From NCBI GenBank assembly GCA_902785925.1, contig CADAAI010000027.1, positions 1 to 32,961 of the forward strand: 32,961 nucleotides of DNA. The letters run 5' to 3'. The DNA comes from an uncultured Bacteroidales bacterium. Its GTDB lineage: Bacteria > Bacteroidota > Bacteroidia > Bacteroidales > Muribaculaceae. Shown piece after piece: positions 7,996 to 15,677 of the stretch. The notes beneath the pieces were generated by a model that saw nothing but the letters and a program-made list of their open reading frames with translations, was not told the origin of the DNA and made no database searches. Every line of letters starts with the position of its first letter. Position 1 is the stretch's first letter. The position numbers and the translations under genes were made by a program.

Positions 7996-8033
7996 AAAAT
8001 TGTGCATTTTTTGTGAAAAAATTTGGCAATTTT
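7996..8033 (+). promoter_or_regulatory. AT-rich nested inverted repeat at the end of the YtxH operon
   Basis: Outer arms AAAATTG (7996-8002) and CAATTTT (8027-8033) enclose a perfect inner hairpin, ATTTTTT (8006-8012) and AAAAAAT (8016-8022). It could terminate the operon weakly or act as an operator, because its right arm overlaps the TTTGG upstream element of the next promoter. Confidence 0.4.
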
Positions 8034-8053
8034 AAAAAAAAGATATAATTTTG
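8022..8053 (+). promoter_or_regulatory. Promoter of the ECF sigma gene
   Basis: TTTG at 8022-8025 and TAATTTTG at 8046-8053 are 20 nt apart. The predicted start near 8060 leaves a leader of about 109 nt, long for this window. Confidence 0.65.
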
Positions 8054-8168
8054 CCCTGTTTTCCTCACCATTGACGGAGAATGAGAAAATAAACCGATAA
8101 TTCATAAACAATTAAAATTATACGCCTATTGACAAAACCATTACTTTATTAACCAACACTTAAAAGTA

Positions 8169-8759
8169 ATGACAAAATTAGCAGACGTGAGCGATGATAG
8201 ACTCATCGCCAAGTATGTCGAGGGTGAGAATGAGGCTTTTGATGCGCTGATTGAGCGACACAAAAACCGCATCTTTAATTATATCTTCCACTCTGTTAAA
8301 GATGATGATCTGGCCAACGATATTTTCCAGGAAACATTTGTCAAGGCTATAATGACAATCAAACAAGGACGATATGTTGAGAACGGGCACTTTGCTGCCT
8401 GGATTACTCGCATTGCCCACAATCTTATAATTGACTTTTATCGTCAGGAGAAATCTGAGAACGTGCAGTCGAGCGACTCAACCGAAGTCGATATCCTTAA
8501 CCGAAAGGAACTCAGTGAGGCTACTGTCGAGGATAACCTGATCATCGACCAGATTCACAGCGATGTGCGTCGTCTTGTGACTGCATTGCCAGCCAACCAA
8601 CGCGAGGTGTTGCTCATGCGATACTACAAGAACATGAGCTTTAAGGAGATTGCCGATCGCACTCACGTGAGTATCAATACTGCACTAGGACGCATGCGCT
8701 ACGCAATCCTCAACATGAGGCGGCTTGCAGTTGAGAATAACATCGTTCTCACAATGTAA
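8169..8759 (+). CDS. ECF-type RNA polymerase sigma-70 factor
   Basis: A 196-residue group 4 sigma factor. Region 2 spans ~15-85: DALIERHKNRIFNYIF, then DLANDIFQETFVKA, the usual core-binding and -10-melting segment. Region 4 spans ~140-185: LPANQREVLLMRYY, then SFKEIADRTHVSINTALGRMRYAILNMRR, a helix-turn-helix for upstream promoter recognition. No anti-sigma gene or extracytoplasmic sensor follows; the gene is closed by a strong terminator. It is therefore an orphan ECF factor, perhaps controlled by expression level or by an anti-sigma elsewhere. The upstream neighbours are small envelope proteins, which makes them candidate targets or partners, but nothing in the sequence proves this. Confidence 0.93.
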   Translation: MTKLADVSDDRLIAKYVEGENEAFDALIERHKNRIFNYIFHSVKDDDLANDIFQETFVKAIMTIKQGRYVENGHFAAWITRIAHNLIIDFYRQEKSENVQSSDSTEVDILNRKELSEATVEDNLIIDQIHSDVRRLVTALPANQREVLLMRYYKNMSFKEIADRTHVSINTALGRMRYAILNMRRLAVENNIVLTM

Positions 8760-8780
8760 TTTTTTCGAGAATATTGTTAC

Positions 8781-8813
8781 AAAAAAGGTTGCCATTGCGT
8801 GGCAACCTTTTTT
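8781..8813 (+). terminator. Rho-independent terminator after the sigma gene
   Basis: AAAAAAGGTTGCC (8781-8793) pairs with GGCAACCTTTTTT (8801-8813) around a 7-nt loop, followed by a further T-rich stretch. It may also stop leftward transcription from the dockerin gene, which ends at 8842. Confidence 0.85.
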
Positions 8814-8841
8814 CTTCTCTTATTATAGAATTCTTTGTAGG

Positions 8842-10419
8842 CTAGGTGCCAAGCATAATGTCATATATTGCAGTAATGTCACCACTGTTTATAGAACCGT
8901 CACCATTCACATCACAGTTTTCTTGATGAGTTAAGTCACCATTGAGCATGTAGTCGTAGAGTGCTGTTATGTCACCACTGTTTATTGCACCATCGCCGTT
9001 TACGTCGCCAGGAACGATAATTATTTCTTCAACGGTAATTATCTGTGACGATGGGGCAGGGGTTTCACAAGTATTCTCGCTGACAGGAAGTGCAATAACT
9101 CCAACATTTCCTGTTTCATCTTCATTTAGGCGGTCAACAGCGCAGTACATGTTATGTGCCACATCAACTACAATGCTATAACAATTTTGGCCTAGCGAAG
9201 GAGAGATGTTATAGAGCTCTGAGAGTGTGGGTATTTCGTCATTAAATGTTACCTCAAAAACCTTTATGTTACCTAAGCAGGATACAGCCATCTTGGTGCC
9301 TTCATCAAAAAGACAGATTGCTGAACAGTAACTGTGATTAATCAAATTAGGATTAATGGCGCCTGAGTTGAAAAGTACCTCATTCTCCTTTACGTATATT
9401 AAAGATGGTACCGTAGCGCCATCGGCCCAACGGGTCTGAGAAATCCACCAACCTCCATTCTGAGGAATTATTACGCTATTTCCGTTTTGGTGCAGTTCGT
9501 CGAAGTTATCATAAATGACTGCACTAGGACCTTCATTCCAAAGGGTGTCTAGGTTACCTATATTATATTGGTATAGACCTTGAGTGTTGCCATTGGCGTT
9601 TACGTAGTCCTCATCAAATGTGTATAGAATTGTACTGTCAGCTGCACCTTCAACCCAGCATGAGGCAATTGAACCTGCAATGGCAATGTTGTCTTCATTA
9701 TAGCGCAGGCCGTATAGGTCGGGTTCACCTCCGAAAACCGGAACAAAGTCTGCATTTAAGTCTTTGGCATCGGCACGCCACACTCCAGGATGACCATCGC
9801 TCCAGTCGCAAAGATATATCTTGTCGTCTTTATTTAAGAAGATGCGAGTACAGCCCGAAGATGGTCCCCATTCAACATTGCCGCTATAGGCAATATCGCC
9901 TTGTCCGGTAACATCGTTGAATGCTGGATCAAAAACGTAGATTCCAACGTTTGTATGACGACCATCTACATCAGCCTCACGAGTCTCGGTCACGTAAACT
10001 CGTCCGTAAAACTCACTCTCGGTATCCTTGTTAATGTCAATACCACGAGGACTCATGAAACGGAGTAGTGGGTTGGTCGTTTTGTCAACTACCACGGTTG
10101 CTTGCTCGCCTTTTTCCCATTTTTCACCAGTGGTTTTCACGCTCCACGTATACTCGCCGTTCAACCCTGCAAGATTGACAATGACAGTATTCTCGCCTTG
10201 GGCAAGACCTCTACTTTGGACCGACCTCGCTAATTCATCGCCACTGTAAAAGTTTATGGTTACCATCTCTGCAGGAGCATTTAATGTATAACTGATGCTA
10301 TACTTTGCACCTTCGACATGGGATGCCTTCAGGCCCGATGCAAACACGTTGGCTTCACGTGCTCCAGCAACTGTGGCAAGGCTTGCCAATACTATAAAAA
10401 GCAGTGCTTTTCTTATCAT
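8842..10419 (-). CDS. Secreted protein with C-terminal dockerin-type repeats
   Basis: A 525-residue exported protein. Residues 1-20 form a signal peptide (MIRKALLFIVLASLATVAGA). Residues ~25-120 look like a beta-sandwich resembling FlgD-like or Ig-like domains (ISYTLNAPAEMVTINFYSGDE). Residues ~120-450 are rich in beta strands and WSDGHPGVWR-type turns, suggesting a beta-propeller, but I recognise no catalytic motif. The last ~58 residues hold two calcium-loop repeats, DVNGDGAINSGD and DVNGDGSINSGD, the dockerin type I signature. No cohesin partner is visible. The gene stands alone between a terminator and tRNA-Cys. Function is unknown; an extracellular binding or surface role is likely. Confidence 0.85.
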   Translation of the reverse strand: MIRKALLFIVLASLATVAGAREANVFASGLKASHVEGAKYSISYTLNAPAEMVTINFYSGDELARSVQSRGLAQGENTVIVNLAGLNGEYTWSVKTTGEKWEKGEQATVVVDKTTNPLLRFMSPRGIDINKDTESEFYGRVYVTETREADVDGRHTNVGIYVFDPAFNDVTGQGDIAYSGNVEWGPSSGCTRIFLNKDDKIYLCDWSDGHPGVWRADAKDLNADFVPVFGGEPDLYGLRYNEDNIAIAGSIASCWVEGAADSTILYTFDEDYVNANGNTQGLYQYNIGNLDTLWNEGPSAVIYDNFDELHQNGNSVIIPQNGGWWISQTRWADGATVPSLIYVKENEVLFNSGAINPNLINHSYCSAICLFDEGTKMAVSCLGNIKVFEVTFNDEIPTLSELYNISPSLGQNCYSIVVDVAHNMYCAVDRLNEDETGNVGVIALPVSENTCETPAPSSQIITVEEIIIVPGDVNGDGAINSGDITALYDYMLNGDLTHQENCDVNGDGSINSGDITAIYDIMLGT

Positions 10420-10459
10420 GAAAATATAGGTTGGTTTTAATACTTCGATTTATTGCTCA

Positions 10460-10467
10460 CAAAATTA
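10460..10467 (-). promoter_or_regulatory. -7 box of the dockerin-protein gene
   Basis: Minus-strand TAATTTTG, 41 nt before the ATG. There is no clear TTG upstream element. The rest of 10420-10596 is AT-rich and shows nothing else. Confidence 0.45.
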
Positions 10468-10596
10468 ATAAAAAGATATCTATTGGTAAAGAAATTGACT
10501 CATTTTTTTATTTAATCCAAATTTTACAATATATGTTTTATCGTTTTGGGAATAAATGAGATATGTTATTTCTCTCGCTGTTTAAAGGATAAAACA

Positions 10597-10625
10597 AAAA
10601 AGCATCTCGTTGTGAGATGCTTTTT
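10597..10625 (-). terminator. Terminator of tRNA-Cys
   Basis: AAAAAGCATCTC (10597-10608) pairs with GAGATGCTTTTT (10614-10625) around GTTGT. On the minus strand it immediately follows the tRNA 3' end and ends in a run of T. Confidence 0.8.
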
Positions 10626-10626
10626 C

Positions 10627-10701
10627 TGGAGGTCGCTAGCGGACTCGAACCGCTGTGCCCGGTTTTGCAGACCGGTGACTAAACCACTCATCCAAGCGAC
10701 C
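10627..10701 (-). tRNA. tRNA-Cys (anticodon GCA)
   Basis: On the minus strand the acceptor arm GGTCGCT (10701-10695) pairs with AGCGACC (10637-10631), followed by discriminator T and an encoded CCA. The anticodon stem CCGGT/ACCGG encloses the loop CTGCAAA, giving anticodon GCA. The T arm contains GGTTCGAGTCC. Length is 75 nt including CCA. Confidence 0.95.
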
Positions 10702-10720
10702 GTTTCCAATTTTGCGACTG

Positions 10721-10751
10721 CAAAGATAAGTCTATTTTATGAACTGTGCAA
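10721..10751 (-). promoter_or_regulatory. Promoter of tRNA-Cys
   Basis: Minus-strand TATCTTTG (10728-10721) with TTG (10751-10749) 20 nt upstream. The predicted start is about 13 nt before the mature tRNA. Confidence 0.65.
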
Positions 10752-10876
10752 GATATTGCAATGTTTTTTTGAAAAAAAGATTGAATTATTGAAATTCAAA
10801 AATCTTTTTCCGACATTTTCAGTAATTAGGTTAATAAAATCAGTAATAAAGATAATATTTGTTGGGTACTTTTTTG

Positions 10877-10884
10877 TAATTTTG
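10877..10884 (+). promoter_or_regulatory. -7 box ahead of the alcohol dehydrogenase remnant and flavodoxin
   Basis: TAATTTTG on the plus strand with a TTG at 10859-10861 only 15 nt upstream. Transcription near 10891 would run through the remnant into the lipoprotein gene at 11203, giving a leader of about 310 nt. Confidence 0.4.
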
Positions 10885-10924
10885 CATAGATAAATCTTAA
10901 GTCAGAATTATCACTATCATTGTT

Positions 10925-11178
10925 GGGATTTTTATTTATAGCATTCCTGCCAAGTTGCATTTTGGCAAAGATGTGATCAAGAACATTGTTGAGAAACTCA
11001 AAAAATGTGTGCCAAGTGTTTTATTCACCAATGGTGGAAGCAGTATCAAGCGCAATGGTGTTACCAAAGTTTGTTCATTGAGCTCAAGCAGTGTGGTGAA
11101 TTGCTTTAAATACTGAGCGCGATTTATAAAGTGCTTTATCTTGATGAGGTAGTTCTGACGCTTAAAGAATTTATACAA
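10925..11178 (+). pseudogene. Decayed N-terminal remnant of an iron-containing alcohol dehydrogenase
   Basis: Translating plus-strand 10925-11116 gives IYSIPAKLHFGKDVIKNIVE and then NGGSSIKRNG. This parallels the start of Fe-ADH/YqhD-type enzymes, where PTKxxFGKG is followed by GGGSIKRNG. The frame then degenerates and stops at TGA 11114-11116. In another frame, 11128-11166 gives YLDEVVLTLKE, resembling the next Fe-ADH segment (YDEVVxxLKE), so a frameshift or internal indel is likely. The roughly 300 C-terminal residues and the metal-binding histidines are absent. In Bacteroidetes such enzymes are often near flavodoxin genes, as here. Moderately sure: the motif match is good but short. Confidence 0.6.
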
Positions 11179-11202
11179 TTTATACACTATAATTATTTTA
11201 TT

Positions 11203-11778
11203 ATGAGACGCATAACAATGGTATTATCAGTTGCTCTTGCTGTAGTGCTATGCGCTTGTGCAGGCAATAAATCACAGCAGGAAAGCCAACAAAGTAACAA
11301 TGAAAACATGGAGAAAAAAACAACATTAGTAGCCTATTTCTCGGCAACGGGAACTACTAAAGCTGCTGCCGAGAAACTGGCACAAGTAGTTGATGCCGAC
11401 TTGCATGAGATTCAACCCGAACAGCCTTACACCGACGCCGATCTCGACTGGCACAACCAGCAGAGTCGTAGCTCGGTTGAGATGAAGGACAAGAGCAGTC
11501 GTCCTGCAATTAAGAACAAAGTTGAGAATATGGACCAATACACGACGGTTTACATTGGTTATCCTATCTGGTGGTATATTGCTCCTACAATTATTAACAC
11601 TTTTGTTGAGCAATACAACTTAGAAGGGAAGACTGTTATCCCATTTTTTACTTCTGGTGGCAGTGAAGCGGGTGAAACGATGAAGTATTTAACCCCCTCG
11701 GCTCCAAAGGCAAATTGGAAAGCACCGATTAACCTCACAGGCAAGAGCCAAAATGAGATTGAGAAATTAGTAAAATAA
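11203..11778 (+). CDS. Flavodoxin-like lipoprotein
   Basis: I start at ATG 11203, which gives a lipoprotein signal peptide: MRRITMVLSVALAVVLCAC with lipobox LCAC and lipidated Cys19. A longer upstream frame runs into the dehydrogenase remnant and lacks a signal. After a Gln/Ser/Asn-rich linker (20-38), residues ~41-190 form a flavodoxin-type domain: LVAYFSATGTTKAAAE (FMN-phosphate loop near 47-53), VYIGYPIWWYIAP and IPFFTSGGSEAG. The family is known as electron-transfer or quinone-reductase-like proteins. A membrane-anchored, probably periplasmic flavodoxin is less usual. An internal ATG (residue 36) could give a soluble form. A hairpin terminator follows. Confidence 0.88.
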   Translation: MRRITMVLSVALAVVLCACAGNKSQQESQQSNNENMEKKTTLVAYFSATGTTKAAAEKLAQVVDADLHEIQPEQPYTDADLDWHNQQSRSSVEMKDKSSRPAIKNKVENMDQYTTVYIGYPIWWYIAPTIINTFVEQYNLEGKTVIPFFTSGGSEAGETMKYLTPSAPKANWKAPINLTGKSQNEIEKLVK

Positions 11779-11788
11779 TTTACGAAAA

Positions 11789-11824
11789 TGAAGGGCAATC
11801 TATCTGTTAAACGATTGCCCTTCA
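11789..11824 (+). terminator. Terminator between flavodoxin and thioredoxin-like gene
   Basis: TGAAGGGCAATC (11789-11800) pairs perfectly with GATTGCCCTTCA (11813-11824) around a 12-nt loop, followed by ATTTTTTT. The next ATG is only 12 nt further on (11837), so some read-through is needed to express the next gene. Confidence 0.8.
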
Positions 11825-11836
11825 ATTTTTTTCGCG

Positions 11837-12169
11837 ATGGAATTGATAAATGATATTTGTAGGCTTAAGGCATTTGTGGCAGGTAACAAGTTGTCCCTTC
11901 TCTATATTCAAGCACCCGATTGTGGATTGTGCTCTATCATGTTTGACAAGATAAACGCTGTTGTTGAACGTTTTGAGCACCTTAAATCTGCTCGTGCTGA
12001 GCTTCATGTCGTGCCAGAGGTTGCAGGAGAGTTTCTTGTGGCAACTGCGCCTACGGTATTACTTTTTTTTCAAGGAAAAGAGGTGTATCGAGCTGGCACA
12101 TTTATCGATGTTACATCTTTAGATAGGGTCCTTGCTAATTGGAACGAGCATTTTAATTGCTTGTCTTGA
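11837..12169 (+). CDS. Thioredoxin-like protein
   Basis: A 110-residue cytoplasmic protein with the thioredoxin fold pattern. The redox motif CGLC lies at residues 29-32 after the strand LSLLYIQAPD, and the cis-proline motif TAPTVLLFF sits near residue 70. GKEVYRAGTF then matches the last strands. It most resembles small YtpP/YbbN-type thioredoxin-like proteins of Bacteroidetes, not classical TrxA, which has WCGPC. There is no signal peptide. The start lies just after a strong terminator hairpin with no promoter between. The last 17 bases overlap the end of the convergent GH89 gene. Confidence 0.82.
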   Translation: MELINDICRLKAFVAGNKLSLLYIQAPDCGLCSIMFDKINAVVERFEHLKSARAELHVVPEVAGEFLVATAPTVLLFFQGKEVYRAGTFIDVTSLDRVLANWNEHFNCLS

Positions 12170-14339
12170 TGTTGTTAAGTTTCTCACGAAACATTGCATT
12201 TATTGTTTTGCAAACTGTTGTTAAGTCTTTGGTTTGAACCAGCGACTCAAGCCCATTCTTCTCAGGCCATTGGTCTTGAATGATCTTGATTGATTCTTGA
12301 AGCATTGAATGATTGTACTCTGCTCTGTCATTTGCCAAGGCTATTAAATAACTGAAATAGCAGTTCCAACGTTCGAAATAGTAGTTGCTGAGTAAGCCTG
12401 CCCAATTTCTACAAGCATAGTCATTTAGGTCTCCACCCCATGTGGTTACAAGTCTTCGCGCATTCATCTCATAATAATCCTTGACTTCGGGTGTAATTCC
12501 AAGGTCACGAGCCTGCTCAATCCACTTGTGCAGAGTGCAGAATGGCTGGCAGTTGTTTAACGCTTCCATTGCGAGCACTATATATCCCATATCTTCCATG
12601 AGCTCTTCCATCTTTTTCACATCACGTTCATGAAATGCACTGTCGAAAGACCTTTTGTCAACTAGGAATAAGTCACCCAGCAATTGGCGTCCTACCCAAA
12701 TTAGGTCAATAGTCATCGCGTCGCTAGTCACATCGTTTTGCTCGAGCAATTTGTCCCACACGTATAATAATTGTTCGGGGGTATAGCGCACTGAGCATCT
12801 CCCATGTTCTTTGTCGAGTTCAGGATATTGGCAGGGGAGTGGTCCACAGAATGTTGTCGGTCTGATGTTCAATACACTATCATAAAGCATTTTCCATGCT
12901 TCGCGAGCAGGTTTTGACTCACGTCCTGCGTGTCGGTCAGCAAGTTCATTTATAACTTGTTCGTTGGTTTTCTTAAAGTCCCACGCTTTCTCAAAGATGA
13001 ATTCGTAAGGGAATTGCTGAACCTCAAGTCCTTCAAGGGTTGAGCCAATTCCCACGAGATTATTGCCTCCTTCTTTTAGGGCTGCTTCAAGTCTTTCTCC
13101 TGCTTGCTTAACATTGCCCTGAATATTGCTGTTACCACCAAAGTTGCCTAGATAGCACCAGATGTAAGGCTGTCCAAAAAAACCATCCAAGTCGCGCCAC
13201 ATTTCTTTGTACTCACAGTAGTAGTCGAGCATCGTCATTTTACCTTGTGGCACTCCGGTGAGCATCGCCTTTGCACGCACTGGAGTGTAATCTTTGCGCT
13301 GGTAGTAAAGGAACCATCCCATCTGCAACCATTCAGCTTTAGGGTCAACAGCAGTTAGACTCTCATAAATGTGTTTAGATACATTATGCAGATAATCAGG
13401 TTCAAAACTTGGTGGATCCATCTCGTTGAATGGATCTATGCCATATATGTGGTCGGTACCAAACATGCTGGTTTGCTCTTCAAGATACATCTTCTGTATC
13501 TTAGTGTACAGTGGATCTTCGCTGTTAAGGAAAAAAGTGCGGTAAGGTTCCTCAAACTCATCCCAAGTGCTCATTGCCTTAATATCAGCATTAGGATACA
13601 TATCTTTGAGTTTGCGTGGTACATGTCCTGCAAATGCAGGTAACACAGGCCTCATGTTCAGGGCTCTCTCTCGTTCCACGATTCTCTTTTGCAATTCTGC
13701 CTGACCTTCAAGCCATTCTTTAGGAAGCGGTCCACACCAGGCATCTATGTTTGCCATACGGTGCCAAGGCAGATATACTGGTCCAGTGAAATAACTACGA
13801 ACTTCCTCGTCGCTCATGCCCATCTTTGTCCACACGTTATACCACACTGCTTCTTGGCCTGTAATGGCGAGTGGCATATTAATGCCGTTAAGCGCCATCC
13901 AGTCGATAAATCGTTCCCAATCGGCCCAATCCCAAAAAGGCATAGTGTAGCCAAATGTGCAATAGTTCAGGAAGAAACGTTGTGGAACGCGTGCTTCAAT
14001 GATCTCTTTCTCAGGCACATCAGGTAGGGTAGAGGGGAGCTCAACTGCGATGTCGCCATACCATGACACAGTACTCTTGCAATAGCGGTTCAGGTAGCGG
14101 TTCAATCCAACTGCCATCGAGTTGGCGTTATTGCCTCCTACAACGACTTTATCACCACGACTCTCTAGCGAAAAGATGTCATTTCCGTTATGGGTTGCCG
14201 TTATTAATTCAAATTCAACCTTCTGCGACAGTTTTTGTGACAATCGTCCAGCAAGGGCTTTTGCTTCGTCAAGGTCACCGGCAAATGTGGTTGCTACCGC
14301 AATTATTGTTACTGATAAAAGGATAATAAAACGTTTCAT
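12153..14339 (-). CDS. Alpha-N-acetylglucosaminidase, GH89 (NAGLU family)
   Basis: A 728-residue exported glycosidase that should remove terminal alpha-GlcNAc, as found in heparan sulfate or gastric mucin. Residues 1-20 form a signal peptide. Then come the NAGLU N-terminal domain (~22-110), the TIM barrel (~115-445; RFFLNYCTFGYTMPFWDW, NGINMPLAITGQEAVWY) and a helical C-terminal domain (~455-725; WAGLLSNYYFERW). The predicted catalytic acids are Glu306 in DPFNEMDPPS and Glu436 in GSTLEGLEV, matching the human NAGLU positions by context. Length is normal for the family. Its ATG overlaps the TGA of the DAHP synthase gene (ATGA), so the two are coupled, although their pathways differ. Confidence 0.95.
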   Translation of the reverse strand: MKRFIILLSVTIIAVATTFAGDLDEAKALAGRLSQKLSQKVEFELITATHNGNDIFSLESRGDKVVVGGNNANSMAVGLNRYLNRYCKSTVSWYGDIAVELPSTLPDVPEKEIIEARVPQRFFLNYCTFGYTMPFWDWADWERFIDWMALNGINMPLAITGQEAVWYNVWTKMGMSDEEVRSYFTGPVYLPWHRMANIDAWCGPLPKEWLEGQAELQKRIVERERALNMRPVLPAFAGHVPRKLKDMYPNADIKAMSTWDEFEEPYRTFFLNSEDPLYTKIQKMYLEEQTSMFGTDHIYGIDPFNEMDPPSFEPDYLHNVSKHIYESLTAVDPKAEWLQMGWFLYYQRKDYTPVRAKAMLTGVPQGKMTMLDYYCEYKEMWRDLDGFFGQPYIWCYLGNFGGNSNIQGNVKQAGERLEAALKEGGNNLVGIGSTLEGLEVQQFPYEFIFEKAWDFKKTNEQVINELADRHAGRESKPAREAWKMLYDSVLNIRPTTFCGPLPCQYPELDKEHGRCSVRYTPEQLLYVWDKLLEQNDVTSDAMTIDLIWVGRQLLGDLFLVDKRSFDSAFHERDVKKMEELMEDMGYIVLAMEALNNCQPFCTLHKWIEQARDLGITPEVKDYYEMNARRLVTTWGGDLNDYACRNWAGLLSNYYFERWNCYFSYLIALANDRAEYNHSMLQESIKIIQDQWPEKNGLESLVQTKDLTTVCKTINAMFREKLNNIKTSN

Positions 14340-15412
14340 GATTTATCGCTATTATTTATTATTTCAATTTGTTGACGCACCGACTCTTGATGAATGGCTG
14401 TCATCATTGCTTTCATGAATTCGGGATTTATTCCCATCTCCTGAGCTTGCTTGATGCGTAATCTCAAAATTTCATCAAATCGGTTCGTGTGTACAACTTG
14501 CATGTCGTGTTCTTTCTTGAAAGAACCTATTTCTCGACTGATGCTCATTCTCTTATTTAATATTTCAAGAAGATTGTTGTCGCAATCATCTATTTGTCTG
14601 CGTAAAGTATTTAATACTTCGTTTGGTTGATTTTTTCTCCTGAGGATCAATGATTTTATGGTCTGTTGGAGTGCTTCAGGTGTGATTTGCTGATCACTGT
14701 CACTCAAAGCATTGTCTGGATCGCAATGTGATTCAACAAACAATCCGTCAAATCCCATATCCAGGGCTTGCTGCGATAGGGTAGGGATGAGGTTACGACT
14801 ACCTCCCATATGTGAAGGATCACATAAAATCGTGAGATTGGGAACGCGGCGATGTAGCTCTATTGCGATGTGCCATTCTGGCATATTTCTATAAATATGG
14901 TTGCCGCCTGTACCAAATCCACGGTGTATGGCTCCAATCTTTGTAACGCCAGCATTAATAATGCGTTGCAGTGCTCCCATCCAGAGGTCTATGTCAGGAT
15001 TAACGGGGTTTTTTACCAGAACTATAGCTTCACTTTGCCCTCGAAGGGCATCGGCTATTTCTTGCACAGCAAATGGGTTTGTGGTTGTGCGAGCACCAAT
15101 CCACAGAACATCAATCCCCGATTCTAAACAAATTTCAACATGTTGGCGCGTAGCAACTTCAGTAGCAGCGAGCATTCCTGTCTCCGCTTTTACGCGGCGT
15201 AACCATTCAATGCCTTTGGCTCCAACACCTTCAAAGGCATCAGGCATAGTGCGTGGTTTCCAAAGACCTGCTCTGAAAATGTTCACACCAATTTTTTTTA
15301 GCCTATGTGCTGTTTCAAGTGTTTGAGATTCACTTTCGGCACTGCACGGGCCAGCTATTATTATTGGAGTATTGCCCAATGATGATAGTGGTGAAATATT
15401 GTTGAAATCCAT
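14336..15412 (-). CDS. Bifunctional 3-deoxy-7-phosphoheptulonate synthase / chorismate mutase
   Basis: First enzyme of the shikimate pathway fused to chorismate mutase, the first step towards Phe/Tyr. The N-terminal DAHP synthase domain (residues ~10-255) is of the type I-beta/KDO8P-synthase-like group: IIAGPCSAES, FRAGLWKPRTMP, WIGARTTTNPFAVQ, VKNPVNPD and LCDPSHMGG. The C-terminal AroQ-type chorismate mutase domain (~270-350) has LRRQIDDCDNNLLEILNKRMSISREIG. I start at ATG 15412 (358 residues) because the in-frame TTG at 15436 lies inside the -7 promoter box. The mutase domain may confer feedback sensitivity, as in related fusions. Its last codon overlaps the GH89 start. Confidence 0.95.
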   Translation of the reverse strand: MDFNNISPLSSLGNTPIIIAGPCSAESESQTLETAHRLKKIGVNIFRAGLWKPRTMPDAFEGVGAKGIEWLRRVKAETGMLAATEVATRQHVEICLESGIDVLWIGARTTTNPFAVQEIADALRGQSEAIVLVKNPVNPDIDLWMGALQRIINAGVTKIGAIHRGFGTGGNHIYRNMPEWHIAIELHRRVPNLTILCDPSHMGGSRNLIPTLSQQALDMGFDGLFVESHCDPDNALSDSDQQITPEALQQTIKSLILRRKNQPNEVLNTLRRQIDDCDNNLLEILNKRMSISREIGSFKKEHDMQVVHTNRFDEILRLRIKQAQEMGINPEFMKAMMTAIHQESVRQQIEIINNSDKS

Positions 15413-15433
15413 TATAATTTTTATTATGTCTTG

Positions 15434-15441
15434 CAAAATTA
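15434..15441 (-). promoter_or_regulatory. -7 box of the DAHP synthase-GH89 unit
   Basis: Minus-strand TAATTTTG followed by GCAAG. No clear TTG upstream. The start near 15428 gives a short leader to ATG 15412 and rules out the TTG start at 15436. Confidence 0.55.
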
Positions 15442-15614
15442 CAAAAAAATATTAAATTATTCCTCTTTTCTGACGATAGGGTGTTGATATACTTCTCTTT
15501 TAATAATATATTTATCGTATTTAACATAATACCGATTATAAAACAAGCAGGGGCTTTAAAGAGATATGTAGCTATTATATGAAATGGAATGTCAAAAGAA
15601 ATATGGTTTTTATT

Positions 15615-15644
15615 TTGTCATGAATTAATAAAGGATTATTTTTG
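15615..15644 (+). promoter_or_regulatory. Promoter of the PAP2 phosphatase gene
   Basis: TTG at 15615-15617 and TATTTTTG at 15637-15644 are 19 nt apart. The predicted start is near 15651, about 27 nt before the ATG. Confidence 0.65.
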
Positions 15645-15677
15645 TAGTTCAAAATATGATATTACATCTATATAAAT

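Noticed and set aside
10936..11187. Minus-strand frame of 83 codons
   Set aside because: It is antisense to the alcohol dehydrogenase remnant, whose plus-strand translation carries recognisable motifs.
15413..15436. N-terminal extension of the DAHP synthase from TTG 15436
   Set aside because: The TTG is part of the TAATTTTG promoter box, so it lies upstream of the predicted transcript start. The same reasoning removed extensions at 17667 and 23157.
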